Positions 21,876 through 33,896 of a DNA stretch of 64,000 nt are shown one piece after another; position 1 is the stretch's first letter; the number at the start of each line of letters is the position of its first letter. Below the pieces are notes generated by a model that saw only the letters and a list, made by a program, of their open reading frames with translations, was not told where the DNA came from and did no database searches. This DNA comes from Apiotrichum sp. Y4204 (taxonomy: Eukaryota > Basidiomycota > Tremellomycetes > Trichosporonales > Trichosporonaceae), in NCBI GenBank assembly GCA_025531455.1, contig JAMYHL010000112.1:32195-96194 (forward strand), read 5' to 3'. The position numbers were made by a program, and so were the translations under genes.

Positions 21876-22148
21876 GCGCATCATGGGGGACAGTGGATTT
21901 CGCGCGACCGCGACCAGAGCAGACATGTACTCGAGCCTCGCGCACAGCTGTGGCGCACGGACCACGGATGCGGGGCCGGGCATCGAGCCGGGCGTCGAGC
22001 GCCAGTGGCGCTCACGTGAGCAGATGGTCCTCTGGATCTGGATTTTGGTCGACACGGGTCGGGATCGGTGTGTGTATAGTTTTGTTCCTTGCATTGTTTG
22101 CATGCCAATGGGTCTATTGTCTGCACGACAGCTTCCTAGCAACTCACT

Positions 22149-22890
22149 CTACTGATCTCCATTCTTGACCTCTGCTTCAGGCGCAGGGGGTAGGCGCTTG
22201 ACCATCCTTGCAGGGTTGCCAACAACGACGGTGCGCGGCTCGACATCCTTTGTGACGACGCTGCCGGCGCCGACGGTCGACCCGTCGCCGATCGTCACAC
22301 CCGGAAGGATGATCACCCCACCGCCGATCCAGCAGTCGTTGCCGATCGTAATGGGCGACGCCCACTCTGGCCCGCGGCATCCGTTGCGCTCCTCGGGCAG
22401 AATTGGGTGCGAAGGTGTGTACAGCTGCGTGTTGGCCGCAATCATTGTGCGGTCGCCGATCCAGACTGGTGTTAGAAGAAAACAATAAAAAATACCAAGA
22501 GTTGCAATCTATGTACTCACTGGGACACACGTCAAGGAACGTGCAGTTTGGCCCAATAAACACGTCGTCTCCAATCGAGATATTCGCGCCCTTTCATCAG
22601 AATGAACTCTCTAGCTATTGTATACCCACATATTCACACGTAAACGTATTCATAATCCACGGCCCGCCGCGCGGCCCCCCGCGGCAGGTAAGAAACTGCT
22701 TCATGATGATCATGCGCTCGTCCATCCCGACGGTGCGGTTGGCCGCGAAGAGCAGCCCGTTGGTCCGCGTCCGCAGTCGGTCGAGGTACGCGTCGGTCGC
22801 GAGGTACGGCTTGCCGGCTACCATGAGGTCGTACTGCTCCGACGTCTCGTGTGGGCCCGGAGGCAGCGGGGGTGTCGGTGTGAATGTCAT
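22149..22890 (-). CDS. Maltose/galactoside O-acetyltransferase-like protein (LbetaH fold)
   Basis: Acetyl-CoA-dependent sugar O-acetyltransferase of the LacA/Maa/NodL type. The N-terminal Maa domain starts [12 protein letters not shown] and has [18 protein letters not shown]. The hexapeptide-repeat beta-helix follows: [20 protein letters not shown], joined to [18 protein letters not shown], then [19 protein letters not shown] and [20 protein letters not shown]. The acceptor-side His of the TPSHP motif, catalytic in this family, is present. Two or three short introns (near 22480-22520, 22590-22640) interrupt it. The start at 22890 is preferred because it is the family-like N terminus; the open frame continues upstream without support. 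The physiological acceptor is unknown. It converges on PP5. Confidence 0.85.
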
Positions 22891-23365
22891 TAGAGGAGGG
22901 AGGAGATGGGGAGGGTGAGGTTGAGGAGGATGCGGCAAAAACAACAATATAGTGTAGAGCTCTTGCTGATATACTGTACTCCGTAGACCGGTCTTACTGC
23001 ACAATGCCAGCAAGACACCGACGGGAGGTGCCTCGGCGAGATGCCGGCCGGGGTCGCTTGTGGAGCGCCGGAGGGACGCCGAGTGATGCGTGTTTATGCG
23101 GGGATTATCCGAAAGACCGGTGATGACGGGGTCGGGACATATACAATGGAACCGCCGGACGAGGAAACACCGGCCGGCTCCGCGTGCTCCCCAAGTCAGG
23201 CGCATCAGTCGGCGAAATACTAACCAGTGGCGCTGGGTTTGAGATGCACTTCTCGCCATGCGGTGCTCCGATTCACAAGAATATACATGGGTCACTATCT
23301 AACAGGAGCGGGTATGCACAGGGACGAGGCGGGACGCGGCAGTGTCAATGTTTAGGGGCGTGTAT
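22891..23365. other. Intergenic region
   Basis: Upstream sequence of the O-acetyltransferase gene and downstream sequence of the GH71 gene. No coding or RNA gene seen. Confidence 0.4.
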
Positions 23366-24972
23366 CTAGAACGCCAAGGCGGCGAGGGAGAGGGCGACGA
23401 GGGCGGTGGAGACGCCGGTCCTCGCGGCGGACGACTTGGGGGCCGGCGAGCTGGGGCTGGCTCCGGCGCTGCTGTTAGTCTTGAGCCATGGAAAACGAGG
23501 ATCGTGACACCACTGCTGTGATCCTCTTATAACTCACGCGTCTCCCGACTTTGCCTCGGCGACAAAATAGTTGAAGTTCCAGTTCTTGGGCGTGTTGGTG
23601 TACTCGAACTGGCCGGTCGAGTCGTAACTGGCTACAGTCTTGCCGTCGCGCTCAATCTTGCCCGAGATGGCGCCGGGAGCGCTCGCGACGCTGAGCTTGC
23701 TGAGGCCGGCAGGGAGGTCCTGGGAGACCGTGCTCGTGCCCGAGGCAAAGGTGACTTTGGCGGGGGCGTTGAGGGTAACGACGGCATAGAGCCTGTCGTC
23801 GGTCCAGTCTGCGCGCGCGGGGCGCGGGAGCGTCTCGGCCGTGGGCTTGGCGTCCTTGGGGTGCGGGCGGGTCCAGAGCCAGAGCCCGTCGTCCGGCGCA
23901 GCGGGGTAGGAGCCGGTCTTGAACACACCGGCATAGTACTTGATCAGCGAGAGGAGGGCCGTGTGCGGCATGTTCTCCGTCCATGTCGTCGAGTTCGGCT
24001 GCTCGTTCGCGGGCGGCACGTCGCAGATGTAGTGCGATTCGCCAAAGTCTGCCATCAGCCAAAACTCCATGGAGATTGATCAGGGCTGGGCACCCTGGTG
24101 GCGCCAGCCTCCCACTCACCGTTCCAGGAGATGATCTCCAGCATATCAAGCTTGTCGCGCATGGCGATCATCTGCTCAAAGCGGGTGGCGAGGAGCCAGT
24201 CGTCGGAGCGGTAGATCCAGTTCTTGTTCCAAGTGTTGGGGCCGTAGTATGTGAAGAAGAAGGGCGACACGGCGGCCATGTACGCCTTGTTACCCAGCGC
24301 GCTCATCCACGCCGTGTCGTTTGTGGTGCTCGGCGCGGCGTCGTCCATCGGCCACGCAGAGTCCCACTGCATCCCGCCGTCAAACCAGTTGCCGCCCTTG
24401 ACCTGGTCGGCAGTCATGAAAGTGGCAGGGACAAAGGTCATGCCGCCCTTGACGCCGTTGCGCACGAGCGCCCAGCCGTCGCCGACGGACGCGGCGCCAA
24501 AAGTGCACCGCTCGCCGCCAAAAGTGGACACGAGCGGCTTGCCGCCGTACGAGGCCTGCGCCTTGTGCGTGGCGTACTTGTTAACATAGTCTGCGAGGCG
24601 GGTGGCGTCGGCGCTCGTGTTGCAGGGAAGGGAAGTCATGTCGAAGCTGAGGAACATTTTAAAGTCGGACACGGCGTCGGCGGCGGCGTACGCGAGCTCG
24701 ACACTGGCGGGCTGCCAGTCGTCCGCGCCCATGTTGAGCGCGAACCCGTCAATCCCCGCGTCCTTGGCGGTCTGCACGTCCTTGCTCCACGCCGCACCGT
24801 CGTGCGTGTGGGTCACGCCGACAATGTGGTGCGCCCACATATATTTTGTCGCGGTCGAGCTGGGCGCGGCAGCCGCGCCGGAGACGACGGAGGGCGCCGC
24901 GTCCGTTGTGGGAGTTGAGCTCTGCGCTGCCGCCACGGCGGCGAGCGCGAGGAGGGCCGCTGTCGTCTTCAT
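23366..24972 (-). CDS. GH71 alpha-1,3-glucanase (mutanase), secreted, GPI-anchored
   Basis: Endo-acting hydrolase of alpha-1,3-glucan, a cell-wall and capsule-anchoring polymer of basidiomycetes. The signal peptide MKTTAALLALAAVAAAQ is followed by a Ser/Thr/Ala linker. The GH71 domain starts with AHHIVGVTHTHDGAAW and GIDGFALNMGADDW. It continues through FKMFLSFDM, the GG-Q-W-D-S block and EIISWND-FGESHYICDV across an intron near 24062-24120. A C-terminal beta-rich region is followed, after another intron near 23475-23535, by a Ser/Pro linker. The end is hydrophobic (TALVALSLAALAF), a GPI-anchoring signal. The enzyme is therefore probably wall- or membrane-attached and involved in remodelling alpha-glucan. 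The acidic residues expected for the GH71 active site are within conserved blocks. Confidence 0.9.
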
Positions 24973-27900
24973 TTCTGTGGTGGGATGGGAGATGGAGAGA
25001 AGGTGAGTTGCATTGCATTCCAGTTGATCACTGCTAACTACGTCGGCCTGGACTATAGCTTCCTTCTGGCATCCTGGCATTTCTGGCAGCGACGCGCGCT
25101 GCCCGCCGTTTCCTCTCTGTTCCTCTGGGCCTTGGTTTGTTGCTGACACACAGGACGCCAGGAGGCCAGGAGACGCGCGTGGTAACGGGGGCCAGGCCGG
25201 AGCAGTGGGGGCTGTCGTAAAGGAGACCAAGAGGTAAAAAAGGTATAAAGGGTGCTGACACTAGAATTTATCCTCCGAGACAGTCTCCGGCATCTCGTCC
25301 GTCGTGCGCAGCAATGCAACAGCCGCGACTTGCGACGTCAAAAGAGAAAAGAAAAAAAGGTGTTGCAACAAGGTTATCACATCAAAAAAGACAGAAATCA
25401 AGAAGTGGTGTAAAGGAGGAGAGGCGGTGATCGGATCTGCAAGGGTCGTTCACTAGCCGCAGGGCGCACAGGGAAAACAGGGCCGGCTCCTCAGGGTTCC
25501 TTTGCGGGTTCCGGATCTGGGGCGCAGTTGAGCGGGGAGGGGGCCTACGTCAACTCGACTCTACTCATTTTTGGTGTTCGGCCCGTCCGCGTTCCAGATT
25601 ATCGTCCATCATCGCCGCCAGTACAATGTGCAGAAAATAGCCTTGTGGAAGATAAGAAGCAAGCTGCAAGAAGACGGGGCTGCGCAGTCAGCTGTGTACT
25701 CTGTGTGTGTGTGTGTGTTACGACGCCATGCACAACGTTGCGCCGATGCACCGATGCGCCGTTGCTTCGCAGACTCTCGACTTTGGACGCCTCGTTGACA
25801 ATCACTAGTACCCGATATTCGCCATGCCGGAGATGCCGCCCTGACACCCGACATTTACTCGTGCACCCGTGGGCAGTGGTATAAAGTAAAAACGCAAAAG
25901 AGTGAAAAAAAGGAGTTCCTAGGCGTTCCCATCCGCAGTTCAGCCTCGGACCTCGGACCTCGCAGCACGCGGGAGTTCTCGAGTTCTCGGGTTCTCGGGC
26001 CCTAAAAGCCCAGAAGGGCATGGTGCGCAGCTCAAACGCGACGAGCTGAGACAAATTGGACTAGGAAACTTGACATTCAAACCGTGCCCACTGAAATATG
26101 TATGGAAACTAGGTGACCCCAAATCACAACGAAGCTGCGTGTACCGCTATACCGCAATGCAATTGAGGTGGCAAAGTGACAATTGATAGGGAGCATGGGG
26201 GTATGTAAGATGCTTTGATGCGGAGTGTGCGGACGGGCGACACACCGTTGTCCCCACTGCGCCTTTGGAGTCGTCCAGCATTCCGTGAGTTCCTTGGCTC
26301 GTCAAACGGATAGGATCAAAGGCATCTTTCCAGCTTTATGTGTCGTGACGCCACAGCGCGCGTTCTCTTGGCATGGGGACATCACTCGAGGCCACGTAGG
26401 CCAGTAGGCGAGAGCGCGATAGCTCTGGAGCAAGTCTTCTGCGGACAGCCTTCATAACTGCACTCCCCTGCGCCAGATCACCTCCGATCACCATCAGCGA
26501 CCACCACACCACCACCCAAATGAGTGGACCTGTCCGTCGAAGGCCTTTGAGGGTCTTCGCTCAGCCAGACTTGGGATGCATGGTGCGCAGATGGCATCAG
26601 CATGGCCGGCATGCAGCATGGCTAGCATGGCTTGTATGACTATTCATGCTTATCGCACGTGCCCTCGACCCTCCACGCTCCTGATCTAATGCCTTGGCCG
26701 GTATAAATATCAATCGTCTCCAAAAAGTATGCTCCTGCTCCCCGCTGCGGATCTGAACAGTGGCCCTTTACTCATTTAAGAGCGCCGCCCGATATGCATA
26801 GGCGAGAGTTACACCGTGTACACGTGCAAACGACGCCGCAGATTCGCTAACCGTCAAGCAAACAGCGCGTTCGGGATTTAGAGCGCTGGCAACCGCTCAC
26901 AATGGGGTGTCTGTGTTTGTGATCGTGTATGTGTGTACTTGCATACGAGAGAATTCAGAGCGAACGGTCAAAAAGCTGCAAAATCGAACATACGACCGTA
27001 CTGGCAGATTGGCCCCTAAAAACTCGCGAGCTCGCCGCAGGATCCCGGATCTCGTCGTTGAGGCAGCTAGACAGCCACGCACATCACCACATGGCCCCCG
27101 TCGTCTCATCCGCGTCTCAGGTTCGTCTCAGATCCAAAACAGATTCCAACCCGTACGGCAACAGCAACTGCGGTACGGCGGCGACTAGGGGCAGGGGCCG
27201 AAATCTACGCATAGATAGGTGCGGCACAACATGCAGCACTGCGGCACAATGCAAGGGTCCCACGCGGCTGCGGCGGATAAGGCCGCAGCACCAAAGGCAT
27301 TTCCTGATTAAAGTCCGCACTCCCCCCCAGGATACAATCACGCTGCTGCGCCTTATCGCGTCCACATGTGCTGCCCGCTGTATTGACGCGTACGACGCGT
27401 CGTCCTCGTACACCGGCAAGATTACCGATGTCGACAACTGAGGAGAGACTGGTCCTGTTCCCATACCGATGAAAGCCGCCTCGAGATGGAGCTGAGATTA
27501 GATACACGGGATCCGCAGTAAGATTCCTATCAGTATATCAGTTATCAGCCCTCCGCCAAAGCGCCAGGAGGATGCGCCATTTCGGCATCCCACGTGGCCA
27601 TCTGTCCCTGTGTGATCGGCGATCGGCAGGTGATCGCGGAATGTCGCGCCCAAATGTCTAAATGCCGCAGGCAGATGCGGCATTCCCACACTCCTCCAGC
27701 GTGTAGGAATTAAGCCTCGCCGCCGCGGCCCCAGGGGATGCCGGACGCTTGTTGCTACTGTTTGCTGTGGCTGTTGCTGTTGCCAAGACCCGATGTGGCG
27801 CCAGGGGCTAGAGGCAAGTAGGAGCAGGAAGGGGGGGATGCGGGTAAACACCCAAAGACACCGCATATCGCGGCGACGGATACGCCGTCCACGTTGTGGC

Positions 27901-28465
27901 GTTGGAGAAGAGTTCGAAGAGCAAGATTGTAGTCGCAAGGGGGAGAGCGGTGCGTGCAGAGATCAGAGATCAGAGATCAGTCACCTGAGGGTGCCGCAAG
28001 GCGGTGGGCTCGCAGGCTTGGGGGATGTGCATACATGAGCAGATGAGCAAGGTCAAGAGGGCTTGGGCGTGGTCCAGTGCCGAGCGGCCGAGTGCGCGAG
28101 TGCAAGAGGAGCAGCCAACAGGGCGCTAGGGACCGAATCCGGAATGCATCTCTTTTTTACGCGTATTGATCCGGAATGCAGCTTCGCGCCTCCCCCTCTG
28201 GCTTTCCCTTGATCTGTGCTTTTCTTTGTCTCCCTCTCTCGGCGCATTTGCCGCTGGCTCTCTGACTCTAGGCTAGGGAAAAGCCCATGAGCAAGCGGAG
28301 AGCGCGGAGAGACTAGCCAGCTAGCTAGAGAGCAGACTTTTTTGTTGTGTCTGTGAATGGGTACATAAAGACCGGGTTGGACGAGCACTGTCCATCCTCG
28401 TTCCCACGCAAACCCTCAAACAACACCTTGCGCACCCACACCGTACAACAACACCAGCAATCACA
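24973..28465. other. 3.5 kb gene-poor interval
   Basis: Promoter region of the GH71 gene on the left and of the copper transporter on the right. The centre contains (GT)n near 25706-25720, GCATGG-type repeats near 26580-26635, and three head-to-tail copies of AGATCAG near 27958-27980. Open frames on both strands are short, rich in chance Arg/Ser/Cys, and lack motifs or convincing splicing. No tRNA seen. Confidence 0.45.
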
Positions 28466-29439
28466 ATGCCCTCCCTCGCAGACCTCGTTGCCCGCCAGAT
28501 GGACCACAGCGACCACGGCGCCATGGCCATGCCCATGCCCAACGCGACCACCAACGCGACCATGCCCGGCATGAGCATGGGCGGCGGCCACGGCGGCCAC
28601 GACATGGGTGGTGGCTGCAAGAGTGAGTCGCACAGTGGAGCGAGATCCTGGGAGCTCCATCGCATGACCACCGCGTCTATCCCGATGGAATCATCGGGTC
28701 ATCGTTCTCACGAGCAAACCTCTCCGGCGGCCCCTCGTTCCCACGTTTCGTTCCCACACTGACCCCCAGTCTCAATGTTGTGGAACTGGAACACCATCGA
28801 CTCGTGCTTCCTCTCCAAGACATGGCACGTGACGACCAAGGGCATGTTCGCCGGCTCGGTTCTCGGCGTCTTCTTCCTCTGCATGGGCATCGAGCTCGTC
28901 CGCCGCATGGCCCGCCAGTACGACCGCCGCATCACCGCCGCCAACATTGCCGCAAAGGGCCCCATCGCCGGCGCCGAGCCCACCTTCCTCCAGCACTTTA
29001 TCCGCAGTCTCATGTACGGTGTCCAGTTCACCGCGGCTTTCCTTGTGTGAGTGCATTCATTGTTGGCGAGTCGAATGAATGGAGGGGTTCTGAAGGGGGA
29101 AGGGTGAAACATTCGTTGCGTGCAATGTCGCTGCCGACGGTTCTTGGCGGAAGGTTCTTCCGGTGATTCAGCCAATCACTCTTGTGCCATGTTCTCCACA
29201 CCTGACCCCGCGTTTTCCTCCACCACCCATCTCCACCCGTCGCTTCTGCCCCCTGTCGCCCGTTCATGCCAGTCGCTAACACAATCAGCATGCTGCTCGG
29301 AATGTACTACAACGGATTCATCCTCTTCGCCATCTTCCTCGGCCACTTCTTCGGCTACCTCGCATTCGGCAGGGACACTGCCGTCGCCGGGCAGGGCGCC
29401 GACACGGCCGGCAAGATTGAGAGCGGTTGTGCGTGTTAA
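28466..29439 (+). CDS. CTR: High-affinity copper transporter (Ctr family)
   Basis: Trimeric Cu(I) importer of the plasma membrane. Three exons: 28466-28622, 28770-29046 and 29289-29439. The extracellular N terminus is rich in Met and His (HGAMAMPMP, MPGMSMGGG), the copper-capturing Mets motifs of the family, and has NATTNAT N-glycosylation sequons. Three membrane segments follow: around GMFAGSVLGVFFLCMGIEL, YGVQFTAAFLVMLLGMYYN, and FILFAIFLGHFFGYLAFG. The last has the GxxxG helix-packing motif, and the MxxxM-type pore Met pair is in the second helix region (MYGVQ...MLLGM). The C terminus ends CAC, a Cys-x-Cys copper hand-off motif. It belongs with CTR1/Ctr4-like proteins; which paralogue cannot be told. 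Copper-responsive (Cuf1-type) control is likely but no site is claimed. Confidence 0.93.
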
Positions 29440-30821
29440 GTGACAAGGGAGCACGAACACCAAAACAATCAAAAGCGCAGACGACGATATCTATAATTTT
29501 TCCATCTTTCCTACAGGGTCTCTCTTGCCACCTCTGCTTTCCATCCTGGTTTCTGGGTTTCGGTCGTTGTCCGCCGTGAGGCTGGAATGCTCCACGAGGA
29601 GATGTACATCACACGATACCTCGAAAGTAAATAGATAAAAACATTAGTAAAACCTGGGAAAGCCTTTATGCACCTCCACTCCATCAATGACGAGATGCCC
29701 TTCCCACAAGGATGAGCATTCAGACTGGGTCACACGAGTCCGGTATGACGGTCGCTTAAACCTGTCAATTGTCATGACGGTCACAACGCACAATCAAAGA
29801 AATGTAGACCGTTGTCCGGCATACAGTAGAACAACAGGCACCCGCTCTCTCCTCTCCAGTATGATCTCTTCCTCCCCTCTCGCTGGCCCGTATCCCCCAG
29901 TCCTCGGGATTTCGGCCGGGAACCCCCATCGTGATGAGCTTGCGGGAGGCTGTACGTCAGAGGACAGTGCAATCCAAGCTTTGCGGCGCTCTGGGGTTGA
30001 AGGTGTGAATTGACCAGAGTCGTGGCCACGTTCTCTGAAAAGCGCGGGGGGGAGGGGGGGAGACGTCGGGACGTCTATAAGAGATGATGGACAGGAGGCC
30101 AGGAGGGAGATCGGCGCCGATCTGTCGGAGTTCGGAGTAACCACGGCGTAAGGTTATCCGCGGCGGCGCGATCCTGGGATCCCAGGTTTGATCGCGGAAT
30201 GATCTGTGCTCCCGATGGCGCCGGGGTGGGACGGCCATTGGGCATTGAGGCCAATCTCCAATCTTTGCTCGTTCCCTGATGAAGACGACGGCGGATGTGG
30301 CCACATGGAACTGCGCGGAAAGGGAGAATAAGTGACGACGAGGCAGCCGTGGAATGGGGCGGTTAGCAGAGGTCAGTACGCGACATGGACGGGAAAGGAT
30401 AGTGAGGCAGTACGTTGGAAGGAATCAGTCGACTGGAGGAAAGCGGTATGTGGGTTATGTGCTCTGACAGCAGGCGTGACAGGCTGGATTGGCTGCGGGA
30501 ATCAACTCGTTCGCGGGTAGCAGGGAAAGCCTACAGTAAGCGGCCACGAAAAGAGAGCCTCGGGGGGACACCTCTCGAGGGACTGTGCGATTTCTCGCAA
30601 CTGCCATTGACATACGTCACATCACAAGCTTGACTGAGAATAAACCAGTCGCGGCGATACGGGATATCAAGGGTGATGTTCGTGCCGCATCGTCCAACCG
30701 ACCAGTCGTCAGTCAGGTCGCACGAATTCACACTAGAGTCAAGCGATGCATGGTTCCAGTGAGGCAGGGCCGTGCACGGTGAGACAGGACGTCTCTGACG
30801 CGACAACTCGGGCCGCGACTC
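29440..30821. other. Convergent intergenic region
   Basis: Lies between the 3' ends of the copper transporter and eIF1A. Contains a G-rich run at about 30044-30060 (two G7-8 blocks) that could form a quadruplex. Short frames on both strands are not supported as genes. Confidence 0.4.
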
Positions 30822-31644
30822 TTAGATGTCGTCAATCTCGGCCTCCTCGAACTCGACACCACCCTCCTCGTCCGAGAACTCGCCCTCTGCGCCGTGTCAG
30901 TAAATGTGTACACCCATACCACTCTGCTGCGCTCACCGTCGCCACCCTCGTTGATCGTAAAGTCAGACTTGAGCTCGCCGTAGGTCTTGAGCGAACGCGC
31001 CTCGTCGGGAGTGTAACGGTGGATGACGTCGGCCTTGCCGTCCTGGAACTCGCGGAGCGAGAGGAGGACAATGTCACCGGCGGTGATCCAGACCTGGTGC
31101 GTGAGTATTGTACGCCACGCGGGGAATCGAGCGGGAAGAGAGGGTGTGTGCAACCGGGGTGACATCTACTACGCAGCACCACGGTTGACACCACCACAGG
31201 TCCGATGATGTCCCTCTCGACGCCGAGATGCAGCGCCAGTACCCACCTTCTTGCGCATCTGGCCACGAATCTGGCCAAGACGGGTCTCGCCGTCCTGGCA
31301 CTTTGCCTCTAACCGGCCGTTTCCGAGCATCTTGACGACCTGAGCGTACTCTGCAGGAGTGAGCATGATGACTTAATCCGGGCACGCACCCTGGCCGTCC
31401 TCCTTGAAGACAAGCTCGCGCTTCTGGTCGTCGCCGTCGTTCTTTCCCCTCCTGCGGTTCTTGCCACCCTAGTGGCGAGTCAGCTATTGTCAAGTGGAGG
31501 TGTCTTCCTCGAGAGTTCCTTGTCGGTACGCTTTTCGTTCTTTTTGTCGTAGGGACTGGACGCTTACCTTTCCTTTAGCCTGTGGATTGTTAGCTGAACT
31601 CCTCATCCTGTACAGCTGCTCTTTGTGCTACGCACCTTGGGCAT
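30822..31644 (-). CDS. TIF11: Translation initiation factor eIF1A
   Basis: Binds the 40S A site and, with eIF1, promotes scanning and start-codon choice. The reading is [26 protein letters not shown]. Exon 1 has only nine coding bases (31636-31644) and exon 2 is a 12-nt microexon (31568-31579). A third exon carries [11 protein letters not shown] and joins [21 protein letters not shown] through a GTGCGT donor near 31394. The OB-fold continues with IRGQMRKK, then [18 protein letters not shown]. The acidic C-terminal tail ends EEAEIDDI. The basic N-terminal tail and acidic C-terminal tail (DDI end) are hallmarks of eIF1A. Numerous short introns are usual for ribosome-linked genes in these fungi. 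It is divergent from the RING protein gene. Confidence 0.95.
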
Positions 31645-32272
31645 CTTGGATGGATTTGTTGTTGTTTTTGTTTTAAAAGAGATGGAGAGAGAAGAAGTAA
31701 GATTCCACACACTCGAATGGTCTGTCCCTCCCCCAGGGACACTCCGTCAGCGAAAAGTACAATGGCCGCTCGTCGTTGGTCCGCAAGACGTGTCTCGAGT
31801 GACATATTTTTTTCAGTCGTGCGCCTATACAAAAAGCTATTTACGTAAAGCGGAAGCAATATGTCTTCAAATAGCTGGGTCAAATTGCTAAAGGGGGTTG
31901 TGATATTGTGATGGAATTAGAAAATGGGCTCAGGTAAAATTTATTACCAGTCATTAGAGTGACGACATTAGGCATCCCACAACCTGGAGCCCCCGATTTC
32001 TCGCTGCGACACGCTTTTTGTATGCTGATGAATCTCGCGCCACCCAGAATGGTCTGCTCGCGATTACTCTGGCCGTCTACACTACTCTGCTGCTAATCGC
32101 TGTATCGCGCGCGTAACACAAACCTCATTTGGTACTGACACATCAATCAATCACACGACGCAATCGGCAATTCACCCAAAACAATCCATAGCGCCAAATC
32201 CACCTCTCCCGCCCGCCACCCCCATCCACACGTCCGCTCTCCACTTTCTCCTTCTCTCCTTTCCTCTCAACA
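31645..32272. promoter_or_regulatory. Divergent promoter region eIF1A / RING protein
   Basis: 628 bp between divergent genes. The side next to 32273 is C/T-rich (CTCCTTCTCTCC type). The central part is AT-richer (31880-31960). No specific element is defended. Confidence 0.35.
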
Positions 32273-33896
32273 ATGGCCAGTGGCTCCAGATCGCCACCTC
32301 TCAACAACCCACGCATCACGTCTCCGTCCCGCTCGTCGCACACCGCCCCAACCCTAGGCGATATCGAGCTCGCTCCCCGGCGCAAGTTGCGCGACGGATC
32401 CGACAGTGTCCTCACTGCGCGTCGGCGAAACGGAAGCCTACATCGACCAACTGCTGCTCGTCGCCGTTCGGACCCTGGTTCGCGTTCCAGCTCTGGCGCT
32501 TCCGCGCCCAAGGCCAATTCCCACTCGGCACGCAATACTCCAGGCTCGCGCGTCCCCTCTCCGCTCAACAACGACAGCCACCCGTCTTCACACGCCGACC
32601 CGCCTACTCACATTCGGCAGGCGGCAGAGGCCAGCCGCCGTCTTCCCCGCTTGACTGCCCGCAAGCGCCGCGCAGAGAGCAGCGACAGCGAGTCGGATGT
32701 CGTTAGTGACAGCAGTGTCGGTTCCCACTCCCGCCCATTTCCGGACGTGACACAACGCCCCTTGCAGACATCACCGGTTCCCAACGGCAGCAACAACAGC
32801 ATTCCCTCTGACGATCTCGACGCGGACACCATGCCGGGTTCGAGCCGCGCAGTGAAGGCGTCACCTTCCTCTGCTTCCCCACGCCGCTTGACACGCTCCC
32901 CAAAGCGCCGATCCGTCTCTCTCCGCGTAACGCGTTCGTCTACAAACTCGAGCGATTCGGGTGAGCGGCGCTACACCGCCGCTGAGAAGGGCAAGGGCCG
33001 TGCGGTGCCCCGTCGCGCGCCGTCTGTCATGTCCATCGCCGACAGCGATACGGATGTCGATGTTGTCCTCGACGACGACGGGGGGAACGACAGCATCCAG
33101 TTCATCTCCAGCGTTCCCGCCGCTGAGCCCATCCCCGACGAGCCATCTGCCGTTATTGATTCGGAGAGCGCCCTCAGCGCATTCAGTGAGTGTCGTCATC
33201 ACGGTACTCCGTTTGTGTTTGATCCACCCACTGACAATGCAGCATGTCCTGTGTGCTTCCTTCCGCCGACCAACCCAGCTTTCACCCCTTGGTAGGTTTA
33301 GTCTACACACAGGTTGAGAACACGCTGACCCCCGCAGTGGCCACGTCCTGTGCTATATGTGCCTCCACTCGTCCATGGTTGCCGCTATCCAGCGCCAGAT
33401 CGTGCCCTGGGTACAGCCTATTGCCCCACCTCGCCGCCGTGTAGGACGGTCTCGTCGACCGCTGCCCGCTGTTCAGCCTGCTGAGTGGACGGAGGACACG
33501 CTTCGGCCAACCGTCGAAGCTGCGCGCGAGGAAGCGGCGTTGCGCGCGATCGAAGCAAGCGGCATGACTGGCGCAGACGCTGCTGCCACTCTTCAGGCTG
33601 CCACAGAGGGACCAGTGCAGATTGAGCACCCGCTCAAGGGCGTGTGGAAGGTCGATGGTACATGGATCATTGAGGGAGAATGTCCAGTAAGTGCATGTGC
33701 CCTGCGTCTCGAGCTGCGGCCTTTTGAGCTCATGGCTTTGTGGGCTTGCGGCTCTGATGGCCCAGCCGCGGAATGTGTGCACTGACGCCCACCGCAGGTT
33801 TGTCGCAAAGGCATCGCAGGCGGCCTTGGTCCTCTCGGATCGGGCATCGGGGGAGTCACCGTCATCGAGACGCGTGTGGAGTATGGTCGGACATGA
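32273..33896 (+). CDS. RING-finger protein with SUMO-interaction-like motifs (candidate STUbL)
   Basis: Four exons: 32273-33185, 33243-33291, 33338-33686 and 33798-33896. The N-terminal 300 residues are disordered, Ser/Arg-rich and basic (RRKLRD, RKRRAES, SPKRRS). They are followed by an acidic block containing VDVVLDDD, a hydrophobic core next to Asp that fits a SUMO-interacting motif, and SIQFIS, a second candidate. The RING starts CPVCFLPPTNPAFTPCGHVLCYMC. Its last Cys pair, CPVCRKG, comes about 110 residues later, after a Pro/Arg/Ala-rich insert. The overall plan resembles Slx8/RNF4 SUMO-targeted ubiquitin ligases, which act in genome maintenance. That assignment rests on architecture only. 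Without SIM function it would be a generic RING E3. Confidence 0.8.
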
